From positions 124,001 through 188,000 of the forward strand of contig CBDDLT010000021.1 in assembly GCA_965230755.1 (NCBI GenBank): 64,000 bases of DNA. The letters are read 5' to 3'. Source of the stretch: DATFJT01 sp965230755. GTDB lineage: Bacteria; Bacteroidota; Bacteroidia; Chitinophagales; Saprospiraceae. A program made the position numbers and the translations under genes. Positions 38,301 to 46,304 of this stretch are shown in pieces. The notes under the pieces are model-generated. The model was not told the DNA's origin. It saw only the letters and a program-made list of their open reading frames with translations, and did not search any database. Within the stretch, counting starts at the first letter, position 1; each line of letters opens with the position of its first letter.

Positions 38301-38316
38301 TTGATCTATCAGCCAT
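35314..38316 (-). CDS. GT2 / PMT-like membrane / TPR three-part fusion glycosyltransferase
   Basis: 1000 residues. Part 1 (about 1-270) is a GT-A family 2 enzyme of the dolichyl- or polyprenyl-phosphate glucosyl/mannosyltransferase type: SIIIPCYNEENRLG, FVNDGSSDNT, NGGKGAALKKG, TIDADNA (DxD) and DTQCGFKLY. Part 2 (about 275-715) has about ten membrane helices with GITGDEQVQKVYG in the first loop and HSMNNPKDIPFA, like GT-C glycosyltransferases. Part 3 (about 810-995) has tetratricopeptide repeats. I infer that part 1 makes a lipid-linked sugar used by part 2, in one chain. A pccB-like gene follows 3 bp downstream. Confidence 0.85.
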   Translation of the reverse strand: MADRSKSAVIPTNGSISIIIPCYNEENRLGKIFKALQNFGQKWQGEKEFIFVNDGSSDNTLANLNKLADKSTYKDNIKVLDLEKNGGKGAALKKGVLEASGDWILTIDADNAVSPSQLFKWIKQYPEEVFQDNTIYIGSREMKESEVENTAFRRWAGLIFNGIIQFFTRINFKDTQCGFKLYPAQAAKYLFGSLRTKGWAHDVELLNRAIQNDINIVSLPVKWQNIEGSKIKIFSDSIKMFLQSAWIGLSGTWEHFVTNPIRKKSYGNDQHSIYRLLFAVVFVLAAVAMPILSSDYGITGDEQVQKVYGDKVLSYYESFGEDKSCLEYKNLYHYGAFFEVFTSFMSKHVLSSMDPYDVRHLFNALCGLLLFLFTAKLAYEVSSSWKIAFWTFLFCLLYPRIFGHSMNNPKDIPFACFFILGMIYIVKFYKEFPKVSIKTMIGFIIGFGLAFGIRVGAILLIPYLGLFGLVALIRVIRKNGFNMNYVKTALTKGLLMFGGGYVLGVLFWPYALQSPLKNPFVSYGEMANFSTGIRMLYNNAHQWSDNLPWFYLPHWILMASSLVVLIGLPLYLLRFFTSNSNKRNLYFLLLFAFLFPPAFAIISGASYYDGIRHFIFILPIMIVISALGWTALQERLGSKISLGVEAIMGGLCILPLLWMFKSHPNQYIYFNELFGGASNNYSYNETDYWMNSMKETCEWFLENEYPNVKDKAEVTVSTNAFVPVNHYLRIIPELRDKIKVKYTSYVNRNKVDSDYEIFFSRFVNKDILRNGYFPPSEMIYENRLGDAILSNVSKRINGSVEKQASDAIKANDFRKADSLLQIAYQGNKDDDELLEQMAFVYLQTGRNDQFEETIETISNYTTSDPIIAFYQGLYHMKKNDNESAKQWFEKTVNLNYKLSSANYYLANIYANEKDWQKAFDAIVEFERGNGNIAAAFDLGVRVAEQIGERAYASFFRAKKSAIEKDYNAVLQNLRQAVRLNPKLERAQDLLKAYEEALNKN

Positions 38317-38488
38317 GAATGATTAACATTTAATTCTATTCGAAAAGCTAATATAAGATATTGAACATGATATTTAATTATAATGTCCGCGATCATTTTT
38401 ATTAGAAAATAGATATTTTAGTTCCGCTTATTCTTGAGATATTGACCAGGGAATAATTATCTTGGCGATTTTATCTAAGTAATAAAAA

Positions 38489-39685
38489 ATGGAGAATTTA
38501 CTTTCTGATAAAGCACTCAAACTCAAAGAGTCAGAAACCATCAAAATGTCTCAAAGGGCCAGGGATTTGAGAAATCAAGGTCATGATGTGATCAACCTAA
38601 GCTTGGGAGAACCTGATTTTGACACTCCGGATTATATCAAAGAGGCTGCTAAGCTGGCTTTGGACCAAGGTTATACCAAATATACTCCTGTTCCCGGATT
38701 GGTTGAGTTGAGGGATGTCATAAGTAAAAAGTTTAGAGAAGAAAATGGTCTGGACTATGCTCCTGATCAGATTGTTGTTTCTAATGGTGCCAAACAATCC
38801 CTGGCAAATATTGCTCAAGCCGTTTTAAACCCTGGAGATGAGGTCATCATTTTCGCTCCTTATTGGGTCTCATATAGAGCCATTGTTAACATGGCCGGAG
38901 GAATTCCTATTTTTATAAACACCACGATAGACGACGACTATAAGGTTAGTGCAGAACAACTGGAAGAACATATTACATCCAAAACTAAGTTCGTTTTGTT
39001 CTCTTCTCCATGCAATCCTACTGGTTCGGTATATTCTAAATCTGAGTTAGAAGCCATGGTCGAGGTCTTAAAAAAGCACCCAAATATCCTAGTGGTTGCA
39101 GATGAAATTTACGAGTATATCAATTTTACTGAGACCCATCATTCTATTGGAAGTTTTGAGGGCATGATTGATAGAACAGCCACCATTAATGGTTTTTCGA
39201 AAGGGTTTTCGATGACCGGATGGAGATTAGGGTATGTCGGTGCACCAAAATGGTTGGCTAAAGCATGTACTAAAATACAAGGGCAATTCACCAGTGGAGC
39301 CAGCGCTTTTGGGCAAAAGGCCGCGGCTGATATTTTGCTAATGGATAAAACGAAGTGCCTTGAGATGAAAGCTGCTTTTCGACAACGCCGTGAATTGGTC
39401 ATCAACCTTTTAAATAAGATACCTTTAGTAAGAGTCAACAAACCTCAAGGAGCATTTTATATATTTCCTGATTTCAGTGGCGTTTTTGGGATGAAATTCA
39501 ATGGGCATATTATTGGTAACTCGGTCGATTTGTGTAATTATTTACTGAACGAGGCCCATGTTGCACTAGTGCCAGGATCAGCTTTTGGGCTAGATCAATG
39601 TATCAGAATTTCATATGCAGCATCAACGGAAGAAATAACTGAAGCCTTGAGAAGAATTACTAAAGCAATAGAACAATTAAAATAA
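38489..39685 (+). CDS. Pyridoxal-phosphate aminotransferase (aspartate aminotransferase family, class I)
   Basis: 398 residues. Subgroup I-gamma aspartate aminotransferase features: LKESETIKMSQRARDLRNQG, INLSLGEPDFDTP, SNGAKQSLAN, SSPCNPTGSVYS, DEIYEYI and the PLP lysine in NGFSKGFSMTGWRLGY. It converts aspartate and 2-oxoglutarate to oxaloacetate and glutamate; related enzymes may accept other amino acids. Single gene; the convergent nusB gene ends 13 bp away. Confidence 0.92.
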   Translation: MENLLSDKALKLKESETIKMSQRARDLRNQGHDVINLSLGEPDFDTPDYIKEAAKLALDQGYTKYTPVPGLVELRDVISKKFREENGLDYAPDQIVVSNGAKQSLANIAQAVLNPGDEVIIFAPYWVSYRAIVNMAGGIPIFINTTIDDDYKVSAEQLEEHITSKTKFVLFSSPCNPTGSVYSKSELEAMVEVLKKHPNILVVADEIYEYINFTETHHSIGSFEGMIDRTATINGFSKGFSMTGWRLGYVGAPKWLAKACTKIQGQFTSGASAFGQKAAADILLMDKTKCLEMKAAFRQRRELVINLLNKIPLVRVNKPQGAFYIFPDFSGVFGMKFNGHIIGNSVDLCNYLLNEAHVALVPGSAFGLDQCIRISYAASTEEITEALRRITKAIEQLK

Positions 39686-39698
39686 TCTTCCTAATTAA

Positions 39699-40619
39699 TT
39701 AAGCCTGTTTCTTGATTTCTCCGCTCTCCTCGAGCTGCTTCATCAGGTTATCTAAGATTCCATTAATGAACTCCCGGCTTTTTTCAGTTGAAAAGTTTTT
39801 ACTGATTTCGACGTATTCATTGATGGTTACTTTTGTTGGAATTCCAGGTAAAGTAAGCAACTCTGTCAAAGCCATATTGAGTAGTATCATATCAATTTTT
39901 GCTACTCTTTCTGAATCCCAATTCTCCAAAGCGCCCTTGATATGTTTCATATTCGAATCGTAGAAATTGACATAATTCTTCAAAAGTGCAAGACCAAAAT
40001 CATTAACTATATCCTTGTCTGGAACGAATTCGTGATGAAGTCCTCCTGAAGAGGGCAATGCCTTGAGATATTTTTTCATAACCCCTACCAAAAGAGACTT
40101 ATCCGTACGCCAGAAATAAAACAAATCTCCTAACGATTCTTTAAAGATTTCATTTTTAAGATTGAACTTAAAAAGCGCCAATAGAATATCGAGGTATTCC
40201 AGATTATTAGACTCGTTCCTCAAGAATTCCTTGTACTCCGATGTCTTACTAAAATCCAAATAACATCGTTTTACAAGATCATCATCTATTGCCAAGTTTG
40301 AAGGTAATTCATCAATTCTTTTTCGAAGTAAATCGTCCCGTGTAAGTGAGTTAATCAACTCGTTATCAAAAAGCTTGGGCTTATAGATTTTATCCAAAGC
40401 CGTTGGTAAATGTTTGGATTTCCGCTTTTTTTCATCGATCAAAGCATATTTGCATATGTGATAGAGAAAATTAATGTTGTAAATAAAAAGATTCTCTGCT
40501 TCCTTGAACTTTTCATTCAATTCTTCCGTCAACACCTTAAGATTAGATGGTTTCTCCATGTGACTATCCGCATAAAGAACCTGCATCATCTTAATTCTAA
40601 CATTCCTTCTACTGAGCAT
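39699..40619 (-). CDS. nusB: Transcription antitermination factor NusB (long Bacteroidota form)
   Basis: 306 residues, about twice E. coli NusB. The N-terminus MLSRRNVRIKMMQVLYA and the C-terminal half (about 200-300), with DMILLNMALTELL, PTKVTINEYVEISKNFST and REFINGILDNL, are the NusB core. The middle insertion is typical for this phylum. Known role: antitermination of rRNA transcription with NusE/S10. Last gene of a minus-strand group (DUF1599, DoxX, nusB). Confidence 0.93.
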   Translation of the reverse strand: MLSRRNVRIKMMQVLYADSHMEKPSNLKVLTEELNEKFKEAENLFIYNINFLYHICKYALIDEKKRKSKHLPTALDKIYKPKLFDNELINSLTRDDLLRKRIDELPSNLAIDDDLVKRCYLDFSKTSEYKEFLRNESNNLEYLDILLALFKFNLKNEIFKESLGDLFYFWRTDKSLLVGVMKKYLKALPSSGGLHHEFVPDKDIVNDFGLALLKNYVNFYDSNMKHIKGALENWDSERVAKIDMILLNMALTELLTLPGIPTKVTINEYVEISKNFSTEKSREFINGILDNLMKQLEESGEIKKQA

Positions 40620-40644
40620 AACTTGGTACTAGAACTTTCTACTG

Positions 40645-42132
40645 TTATTTACTTAAATACTTTTTCTTAAAGTCATCGAAGCTGGGAAGTTTTTTATGAT
40701 GCCATTTCTTGACAATTTTAGAATCCTCTAGATAAACAACCCCCGGGTTCGATCTAATAATGGTTTTTAGCATGATATCATCTGCGGTGTATATTGGAAA
40801 ATCTGCTTGCACCGACTGTGCAAAATCATCAATTTTTCCTTTTGGGTACAACTTTGTTATACTGTATACAGGAATACCCTCCTTCATAGCTGCATTACCA
40901 AACGGTACTACATTGTTGATAAAGGGCAATTGATAATCCTTATCCCAAGTATAACGATAATCCTTGACTGGTGTCAATAAAACGTCCGAAATTCGCTTAA
41001 CGTACACTGGAAGGTCGGCACCTTCGGTTAGAATGGTATCTATCTGAAAAACAGTATCGCGTTTGATACTTTCCACAACCTCTTCTGTTCCAGCCAACTT
41101 GTAATTGACGATCATGATGCTTGGTCCATTGTATTCTAGCAGCTCTTCTGTTACCTCATCTCCATCCGTATTGGTAACCATGAATTCACTGATTTTCGTG
41201 ATTGGAATGGCTGGTTCACCATATTCCGGATCTAGATATTCAAAAGCACTTTTTGGGTATTTCGAAAAATTCTTCATCAATTCGTCCCCGTCAATTTTGA
41301 GTTTTTCTCCAGTTGCTTTTTCAATGAGCACATAGGTCACCGGTGCATTGGCTTGCGCCTCTGATTCTAATTGTCGTTGTTTAACAATATCTACTCCTTC
41401 TGCAAATGGCCTGAAATCAACCGATGGAATATCCCATACATAGTTACTAAAGCAGAAAAATAACGAAAGAATCAATGCAATGGAAGAAACCGTATACCCC
41501 AGCTTATTCTCGAAAAGCTGAAACATCTTTCCATTGAACATTAAGAATAGTACTGCAGGTATAAGCAAAAAGATATCTTTAAAGAATGAAGTCTTTGGTT
41601 CTAGTTTAATGAAATCACCAAAGCATCCGCAATCCGTTACCTTCATATTGGACTTAACATATGGTCCCCATTTTGAAAACTGAAAAAATCCAACATCCTC
41701 AGGTACATATCCGGTCAGATAAGTAAAGCCGGTTAAAAAGGCGAAAAAGACCACAATACCGAAGAAAAGCCAGGCACTGAATTTGTTCTTAAACCCGATG
41801 ATCAACATTACACCAAGTACAATTTCCAGAACAATCATAAATACTGAAAAACCTACAGAAGCATTGGATAATACAGGGAAAATTCCCGCTATAAAGCTGA
41901 ACCATGTATCTGCAAAAACAGTTTCAAACTCAGCGAAGTAATCCACCATTTTATAAGCGGTTCCTAGTGGGTCCACGGCTTTGACTAAACCAGATACTAT
42001 GAATAGTACACCACAAAAATTCTGTAAATAACTGATTAAGGTGTTTCTATTTTTGTTGAGAACAAAAATATTGACCAGTGTTAAAATCAATGCCAGAACA
42101 CCAACTATAAGGACTAATTTAGTTAAGGTCAT
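40645..42132 (-). CDS. BT_3928-type protein: DoxX membrane domain plus thioredoxin-like domain
   Basis: 495 residues. The N-terminal about 240 residues are polytopic and DoxX-like (FCGVLFIVSGLVKAVDPLGTAYKM, DFFQFSKWG-like loop with CGCFGD). The C-terminal part (about 300-495) has a thioredoxin-like trace without CxxC (GIPVYSITKLYP, TIIRSNPGVVYLEDS, KWHHKKLPSFD). This combination is common in Bacteroidota, with unknown function; the DoxX part suggests membrane redox or oxidative-stress work. It overlaps the DUF1599 gene by 14 bp and precedes nusB by 25 bp. Confidence 0.85.
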   Translation of the reverse strand: MTLTKLVLIVGVLALILTLVNIFVLNKNRNTLISYLQNFCGVLFIVSGLVKAVDPLGTAYKMVDYFAEFETVFADTWFSFIAGIFPVLSNASVGFSVFMIVLEIVLGVMLIIGFKNKFSAWLFFGIVVFFAFLTGFTYLTGYVPEDVGFFQFSKWGPYVKSNMKVTDCGCFGDFIKLEPKTSFFKDIFLLIPAVLFLMFNGKMFQLFENKLGYTVSSIALILSLFFCFSNYVWDIPSVDFRPFAEGVDIVKQRQLESEAQANAPVTYVLIEKATGEKLKIDGDELMKNFSKYPKSAFEYLDPEYGEPAIPITKISEFMVTNTDGDEVTEELLEYNGPSIMIVNYKLAGTEEVVESIKRDTVFQIDTILTEGADLPVYVKRISDVLLTPVKDYRYTWDKDYQLPFINNVVPFGNAAMKEGIPVYSITKLYPKGKIDDFAQSVQADFPIYTADDIMLKTIIRSNPGVVYLEDSKIVKKWHHKKLPSFDDFKKKYLSK

Positions 42133-42664
42133 ATTCTCCCAATTTAATTAATGCAAAGACCGAATAATTGATAATGTCCTGATAGTGAGATTCCATACCT
42201 TCAGAATGTTCCACTTTTCCCTTATTATCTAAAATCGTATTCAACCTTTCCAGTTTGACTAAAATAAGATCGGTATAAGAACTAATACGCATGCTCTTCC
42301 ATATTTCCCCATAATCCGAATTCTTATTTTCTAATAATTTTCGAATTTCCGCAACAATGGTCTCATAATCGCGGGATAGTTTCTCTAAACTATAATCTTC
42401 ATTCTTGTTTTTCAGATATTGCAATTGTAGAATCGCCATTACCGAATAATTGATGATTCCCCTATAATCGTCATCAACCGGATCATCTACTTTTTGAGTT
42501 TGACTCTCCTCTATGCTTCTTATTCTCGCTGCCTTAATCAATATTTGATCGGTTATGGAACTTGGTCTCATCACCCTCCAAGAAGCTCCGTAGTCCTGAT
42601 TTTTATTAATAAAAATCTTTAGACACTGATCAAAAATAATGTCAAATAGTTCTAATGTGCTCAA
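42119..42664 (-). CDS. DUF1599 protein with an internal duplication
   Basis: 181 residues made of two copies of one module, about 6-90 and 95-178. Each has a KNxDYGxxW motif (KNQDYGASW, KNSDYGEIW), an SSxTDxILxKxxR helix and an IINYSV helix. DUF1599 is thought to be related to MazG-like all-helical nucleotide pyrophosphohydrolases; the activity is not shown. First gene of the minus-strand group, overlapping the DoxX gene by 14 bp. Confidence 0.88.
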   Translation of the reverse strand: MSTLELFDIIFDQCLKIFINKNQDYGASWRVMRPSSITDQILIKAARIRSIEESQTQKVDDPVDDDYRGIINYSVMAILQLQYLKNKNEDYSLEKLSRDYETIVAEIRKLLENKNSDYGEIWKSMRISSYTDLILVKLERLNTILDNKGKVEHSEGMESHYQDIINYSVFALIKLGEYDLN

Positions 42665-42782
42665 TATGATGTAATGCTTTTATTACTATCTCTTAATACG
42701 ACCCCAATAATAAGTATTATATGTTATTAAAGATTCAAATAAAATCAAATATTTGTGAAATTTCTTACAATCCTTTTTTTAC

Positions 42783-43667
42783 ATGGTATTTTTAATACTT
42801 AGTATTCTTCTGATGGTTATTTTGAATTTCATATTCAAAATATTCTCCCTTTACAATATTAGAAATTTTCATGCCATAATTATTAACTACTTATGTTGTT
42901 TTATTATTGGTTGTCTCTTCTTCGATTTTCAAGAATTAGCAGATGTATTTCAAAAACCTTGGTTTACTTATAGCACGATTCTAAGCTTTGCCTTCATTAT
43001 AGGATTTAACATACTGGCGGCCACTATTAAGCATTTTGGTATTGCCCTTGGAACATTAATGCAGAGAATGTCACTTGTTGTTACAGCCGGGGTAAGCATT
43101 CTCTTATACAATGAGTCTTTGGCTCTCTTTAAGATTTTGGGAATTCTTTTTGGCATTCTTTCCATATTTCTAGTGAGTAGGAAGATCTTGCCGGACCATG
43201 TTCTGAGCTCATCTAAGTTTAGCAAACTGCTCCTAATTCTACCTATTCTTACTCTTTTGAGCAGTGCAGTTGTGGACCTTGGCTTACAATACACGGAGAG
43301 ATACTATCTAGAAGATGGAGATTGGCACTCTTTTAATGCTACGCTCTTTGTAGGAGCGGGTATTTTAGGTTTTGTATTTCTACTCATCCGTTCATTCTTT
43401 TCCGGAGAAAGAGTATATTTCAAAAAGAAGGAAATTATCGGTGGTATCGCTTTAGGTATCCCTAATTATTTCTCGATTTACACACTGGTTCAAGCGCTGA
43501 ACCATGGTTTCGAAGGTTCTTTTCTATTTCCCGTTATGAATGTCAGTATTATCCTTCTATCCGTCTTAGGCTCAGTTTTATTTTTTAAAGAAAGCTTGAC
43601 CAAACGTCAAGGCTTAGGTATTTTAATTGCCTGCATTGCGCTGGCCTTTTTAAGTATGTCTAACTAA
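42783..43667 (+). CDS. EamA/DMT-family membrane transporter
   Basis: 294 residues with about ten membrane helices in two EamA-like halves (IIINYLCCFIIGCLFF, GFNILAATIKHFG, FLFPVMNVSIILLSVLG, LGILIACIALAFLSM). DMT proteins export or import small metabolites. It lies 5 bp upstream of YigZ and heads the cell-wall peptide operon, so a role with peptides or amino acids is conceivable but not shown. Confidence 0.83.
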   Translation: MVFLILSILLMVILNFIFKIFSLYNIRNFHAIIINYLCCFIIGCLFFDFQELADVFQKPWFTYSTILSFAFIIGFNILAATIKHFGIALGTLMQRMSLVVTAGVSILLYNESLALFKILGILFGILSIFLVSRKILPDHVLSSSKFSKLLLILPILTLLSSAVVDLGLQYTERYYLEDGDWHSFNATLFVGAGILGFVFLLIRSFFSGERVYFKKKEIIGGIALGIPNYFSIYTLVQALNHGFEGSFLFPVMNVSIILLSVLGSVLFFKESLTKRQGLGILIACIALAFLSMSN

Positions 43668-43672
43668 GTCGA

Positions 43673-44299
43673 ATGGATCAGTATAAGGTAATCAAGTCTA
43701 GTTCAGAATTCGAACTGAAAAATAAAGGAAGCAAATTTTTGGGTTTTGGCTTTCGGATAAATTCAGAGGAAGAGTTCAAGACGAAATTATCTGAGTTAAA
43801 AGCAATACATAAAAAAGCAAACCATCACTGCTATGCATACCGGTTAATAGATCCATCCATAGAGCGTTCTAGCGATGACGGAGAACCTTCGGGGACAGCA
43901 GGAAAGCCAATTCTAGGTCAATTGGTGAAGTACGAATTATTCCAAACCTGCATTGTTGTGGTCAGATATTTTGGAGGAACTAAACTGGGAGTAAGAGGAT
44001 TGATAGATGCTTATCAAGGATGCGCTGAAGGTGTAATAGCCTCAGGTATTATTCAAACGATGACCAATTATGCCTATATTGAGATAATTGCAGAGTATCA
44101 TGCCACGGCTTTTGTGGATAGATTGATTAGAATTAAAAACCTCAAAATCGTAGATGAAAAATTTGAACAGAAAATAAGCAAAAAATTAGCGGTTCCGGAA
44201 TCAAAGTTTGAAGAAGTTAAAGCCGAAATAGAAGAAGAAATTAAGAAATACTATGGATTTGACAACATTACTGAACATCCGGTAAAAATTATAGAATGA
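43673..44299 (+). CDS. YigZ/IMPACT family protein
   Basis: 208 residues. The UPF0029 (IMPACT) N-terminal domain has the signature DDGEPSGTAGKPILGQL and VVRYFGGTKLGVRGLIDAY. The C-terminal YigZ domain is about 140-205. Biochemical function is not established; YigZ-like proteins are linked to translation factors by homology. It overlaps the next gene by 4 bp (ATGA). Confidence 0.92.
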   Translation: MDQYKVIKSSSEFELKNKGSKFLGFGFRINSEEEFKTKLSELKAIHKKANHHCYAYRLIDPSIERSSDDGEPSGTAGKPILGQLVKYELFQTCIVVVRYFGGTKLGVRGLIDAYQGCAEGVIASGIIQTMTNYAYIEIIAEYHATAFVDRLIRIKNLKIVDEKFEQKISKKLAVPESKFEEVKAEIEEEIKKYYGFDNITEHPVKIIE

Positions 44300-45264
44300 A
44301 TCGAAAAGATTTTCTACTAGGTTTTGCTGGTTTGACCATGGCCAGTTACGTTCAAGTCCATCAAATGGGCAAGCTATTTTTATGCTTTAAAGAAGGACCG
44401 CTCCCTCAGGGAAGTACCATTGCTCTTATTGCTCCAGGATCTCCTATTACAAAGGAGCAATTAAATAATTCACTACAAGCATTAAAATTGCTTGGTTACA
44501 AGACCAAGCACAGAGATGATATAATATCCAGAAATGGCTTTTTAGCCGGAACAGATATCAGGAGAAAGCAAGAGTTGGAAGCTTACTTAAAGGATCCTGA
44601 TGTCGATGCACTCTGGGCAGTTAGAGGAGGATATGGTTGTGGACGATTACTTCCCATTCTCGATAAATCACTGTTAAAAAACAACGAAAAACCCATTTTG
44701 GGTTATAGTGACCTTACAGCACTCATCAACTATGCGCATGATATATCCGGTACAACGCATTATCATTGTGCCATGCCCAAGTATGGATTAAGTGACTACT
44801 CAGCTTCAGCAATTCAAAGTATTGTTACAAATGGGGTAAAAAAAATTGATCTGAACATTAAAGAGAAAGATCTTATTCATTTCAAAGAAGTTACAGGTAA
44901 AATATGTGGTGGTAATCTCACCGTGATGACGAGCTTAGTGGGAACACCTTATGAAATAGATATTGAAGATAAAATTGTATTGCTTGAGGACATTGGAGAA
45001 AAACCGTACAAAATAGATAGGATGCTTCATCAAATAGACTATTCTTGCAATTTCAATACTGCTAAGGCCGTATTAATGGGTCAATTTGTGGATTGCAACG
45101 CCTCTTCTGATTCGATGAACTGTAGAGATACTCTGTTTAATTTCTTTTCAAAAAAGAACATCCCTGTCATTTTTAATCTTCCAGTTGGACATATTGATGA
45201 TCAATTGTGTCTGCCCATTGGGCCTGAGGTAAGTATTTCAAAGAATCAAATTAGTTGGTCATGA
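44296..45264 (+). CDS. LD-carboxypeptidase (peptidase S66)
   Basis: 322 residues. The N-terminus MNRKDFLLGFAGLTMASY looks like a short Tat-like export signal. S66 features: IALIAPGSPI, RGGYGCGRLLP, the acid in LEDIGEKPYKIDRML and the late GHIDDQLCLPIG His. Family role: removes the terminal D-Ala from tetrapeptides of recycled peptidoglycan. The residue after GGYG, near the expected nucleophile, is Cys 115; I cannot tell from memory alone whether that is the true nucleophile position. It overlaps the next gene (ATGA at 45261). Confidence 0.88.
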   Translation: MNRKDFLLGFAGLTMASYVQVHQMGKLFLCFKEGPLPQGSTIALIAPGSPITKEQLNNSLQALKLLGYKTKHRDDIISRNGFLAGTDIRRKQELEAYLKDPDVDALWAVRGGYGCGRLLPILDKSLLKNNEKPILGYSDLTALINYAHDISGTTHYHCAMPKYGLSDYSASAIQSIVTNGVKKIDLNIKEKDLIHFKEVTGKICGGNLTVMTSLVGTPYEIDIEDKIVLLEDIGEKPYKIDRMLHQIDYSCNFNTAKAVLMGQFVDCNASSDSMNCRDTLFNFFSKKNIPVIFNLPVGHIDDQLCLPIGPEVSISKNQISWS

Positions 45265-46304
45265 ACTTCAAATTCCATAGGTTAAAATATGACTTGCAAG
45301 AGGCTTTCGGAATTTCCAGGATGGTTCGTAATCAGGTAGATGCCTTAATCATTGAGATCGAATATGATGGGGTAAGTGGCTTTGGCGAAGCAACTGACAA
45401 TCCTTACTACAAGAGCGAAATAGCCAGTTTAATTGAGGAATTTAAAAATATTCGAGAGGATCTGTACATTTCGGGCAATGAAGAACCCATTCATTTTTTC
45501 CAAAAGCAGTTATCCCATCTCAACATACATCATTTTCTACGATGTGCGATAGATGAAGCGTATTGGGACTGGTATGGAAAACGGAAAAAATGCCCTTCTT
45601 TCCATTGGTTACCTTGGAAATGGGATTCAACTTCAATACCTACAAGTTCTTATACGATTGGCTTGGATCATTCGGAAAAAATGAAGGAGAAAATTCTAAA
45701 CAATCCTTGGCCCATTTACAAAATCAAAATTAATAATGAAGATCCGGTCCGTCTTATCGAGGAATTGAGAAAGGTCACCAATTCCCCATTTTATCTCGAT
45801 GCCAATGCCTCACTTGACCCTATCCAATTTGGCAAGTTACTTGCTCAACATGAGCATCTGAACATACAATTAATTGAACAACCCTTTAAGGTAGGAGAAG
45901 AAGATCGCCTACTTGAATTCGATCGTCAAATACCAATCGCAGGAGATGAGAGTTTTATTGAATCTGAAGACCTAAAGAGATGTAGAGTCTATTATGATGT
46001 TTGCAATTTTAAACTGATGAAAAGCGGGGGAATTTCCCCTGTGCTTAATCAGGTTCAACAAGCTAAAGAATTGGGTTACCGTTTGATGATGGGTTGTATG
46101 ACAGAATCGAGCATTGGCATTTCGGCGTTGGCACAATTTGCACCCGTTCTTGATTATGTGGATATGGATGGAGCATTACTTTTACAAAAAGATCTCTCAG
46201 AGGATATTGTTTTTAAAAATGGCGTTTGTCAGGAGTTAAAACACTATGGAAACGGCATTGAAGTAAATTTGGAAAAGCTTGAAGATTTAAAATATGAAGA
46301 TTGA
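45261..46304 (+). CDS. Dipeptide epimerase (L-Ala-D/L-Glu epimerase-like, enolase superfamily)
   Basis: 347 residues from ATG 45261, in an ATGA overlap with the preceding stop; an in-frame TTG at 45255 is less likely. Enolase-superfamily residues: the KIKIN lysine pair, DANASLD, EQPF, GDESF and the second-half lysine in CNFKLMKSGG. The late DMDGA (DxD) fits the dipeptide epimerase group. It interconverts L-Ala-D-Glu and L-Ala-L-Glu, letting muropeptides enter amino-acid metabolism. It overlaps the next gene by 11 bp. Confidence 0.88.
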   Translation: MNFKFHRLKYDLQEAFGISRMVRNQVDALIIEIEYDGVSGFGEATDNPYYKSEIASLIEEFKNIREDLYISGNEEPIHFFQKQLSHLNIHHFLRCAIDEAYWDWYGKRKKCPSFHWLPWKWDSTSIPTSSYTIGLDHSEKMKEKILNNPWPIYKIKINNEDPVRLIEELRKVTNSPFYLDANASLDPIQFGKLLAQHEHLNIQLIEQPFKVGEEDRLLEFDRQIPIAGDESFIESEDLKRCRVYYDVCNFKLMKSGGISPVLNQVQQAKELGYRLMMGCMTESSIGISALAQFAPVLDYVDMDGALLLQKDLSEDIVFKNGVCQELKHYGNGIEVNLEKLEDLKYED

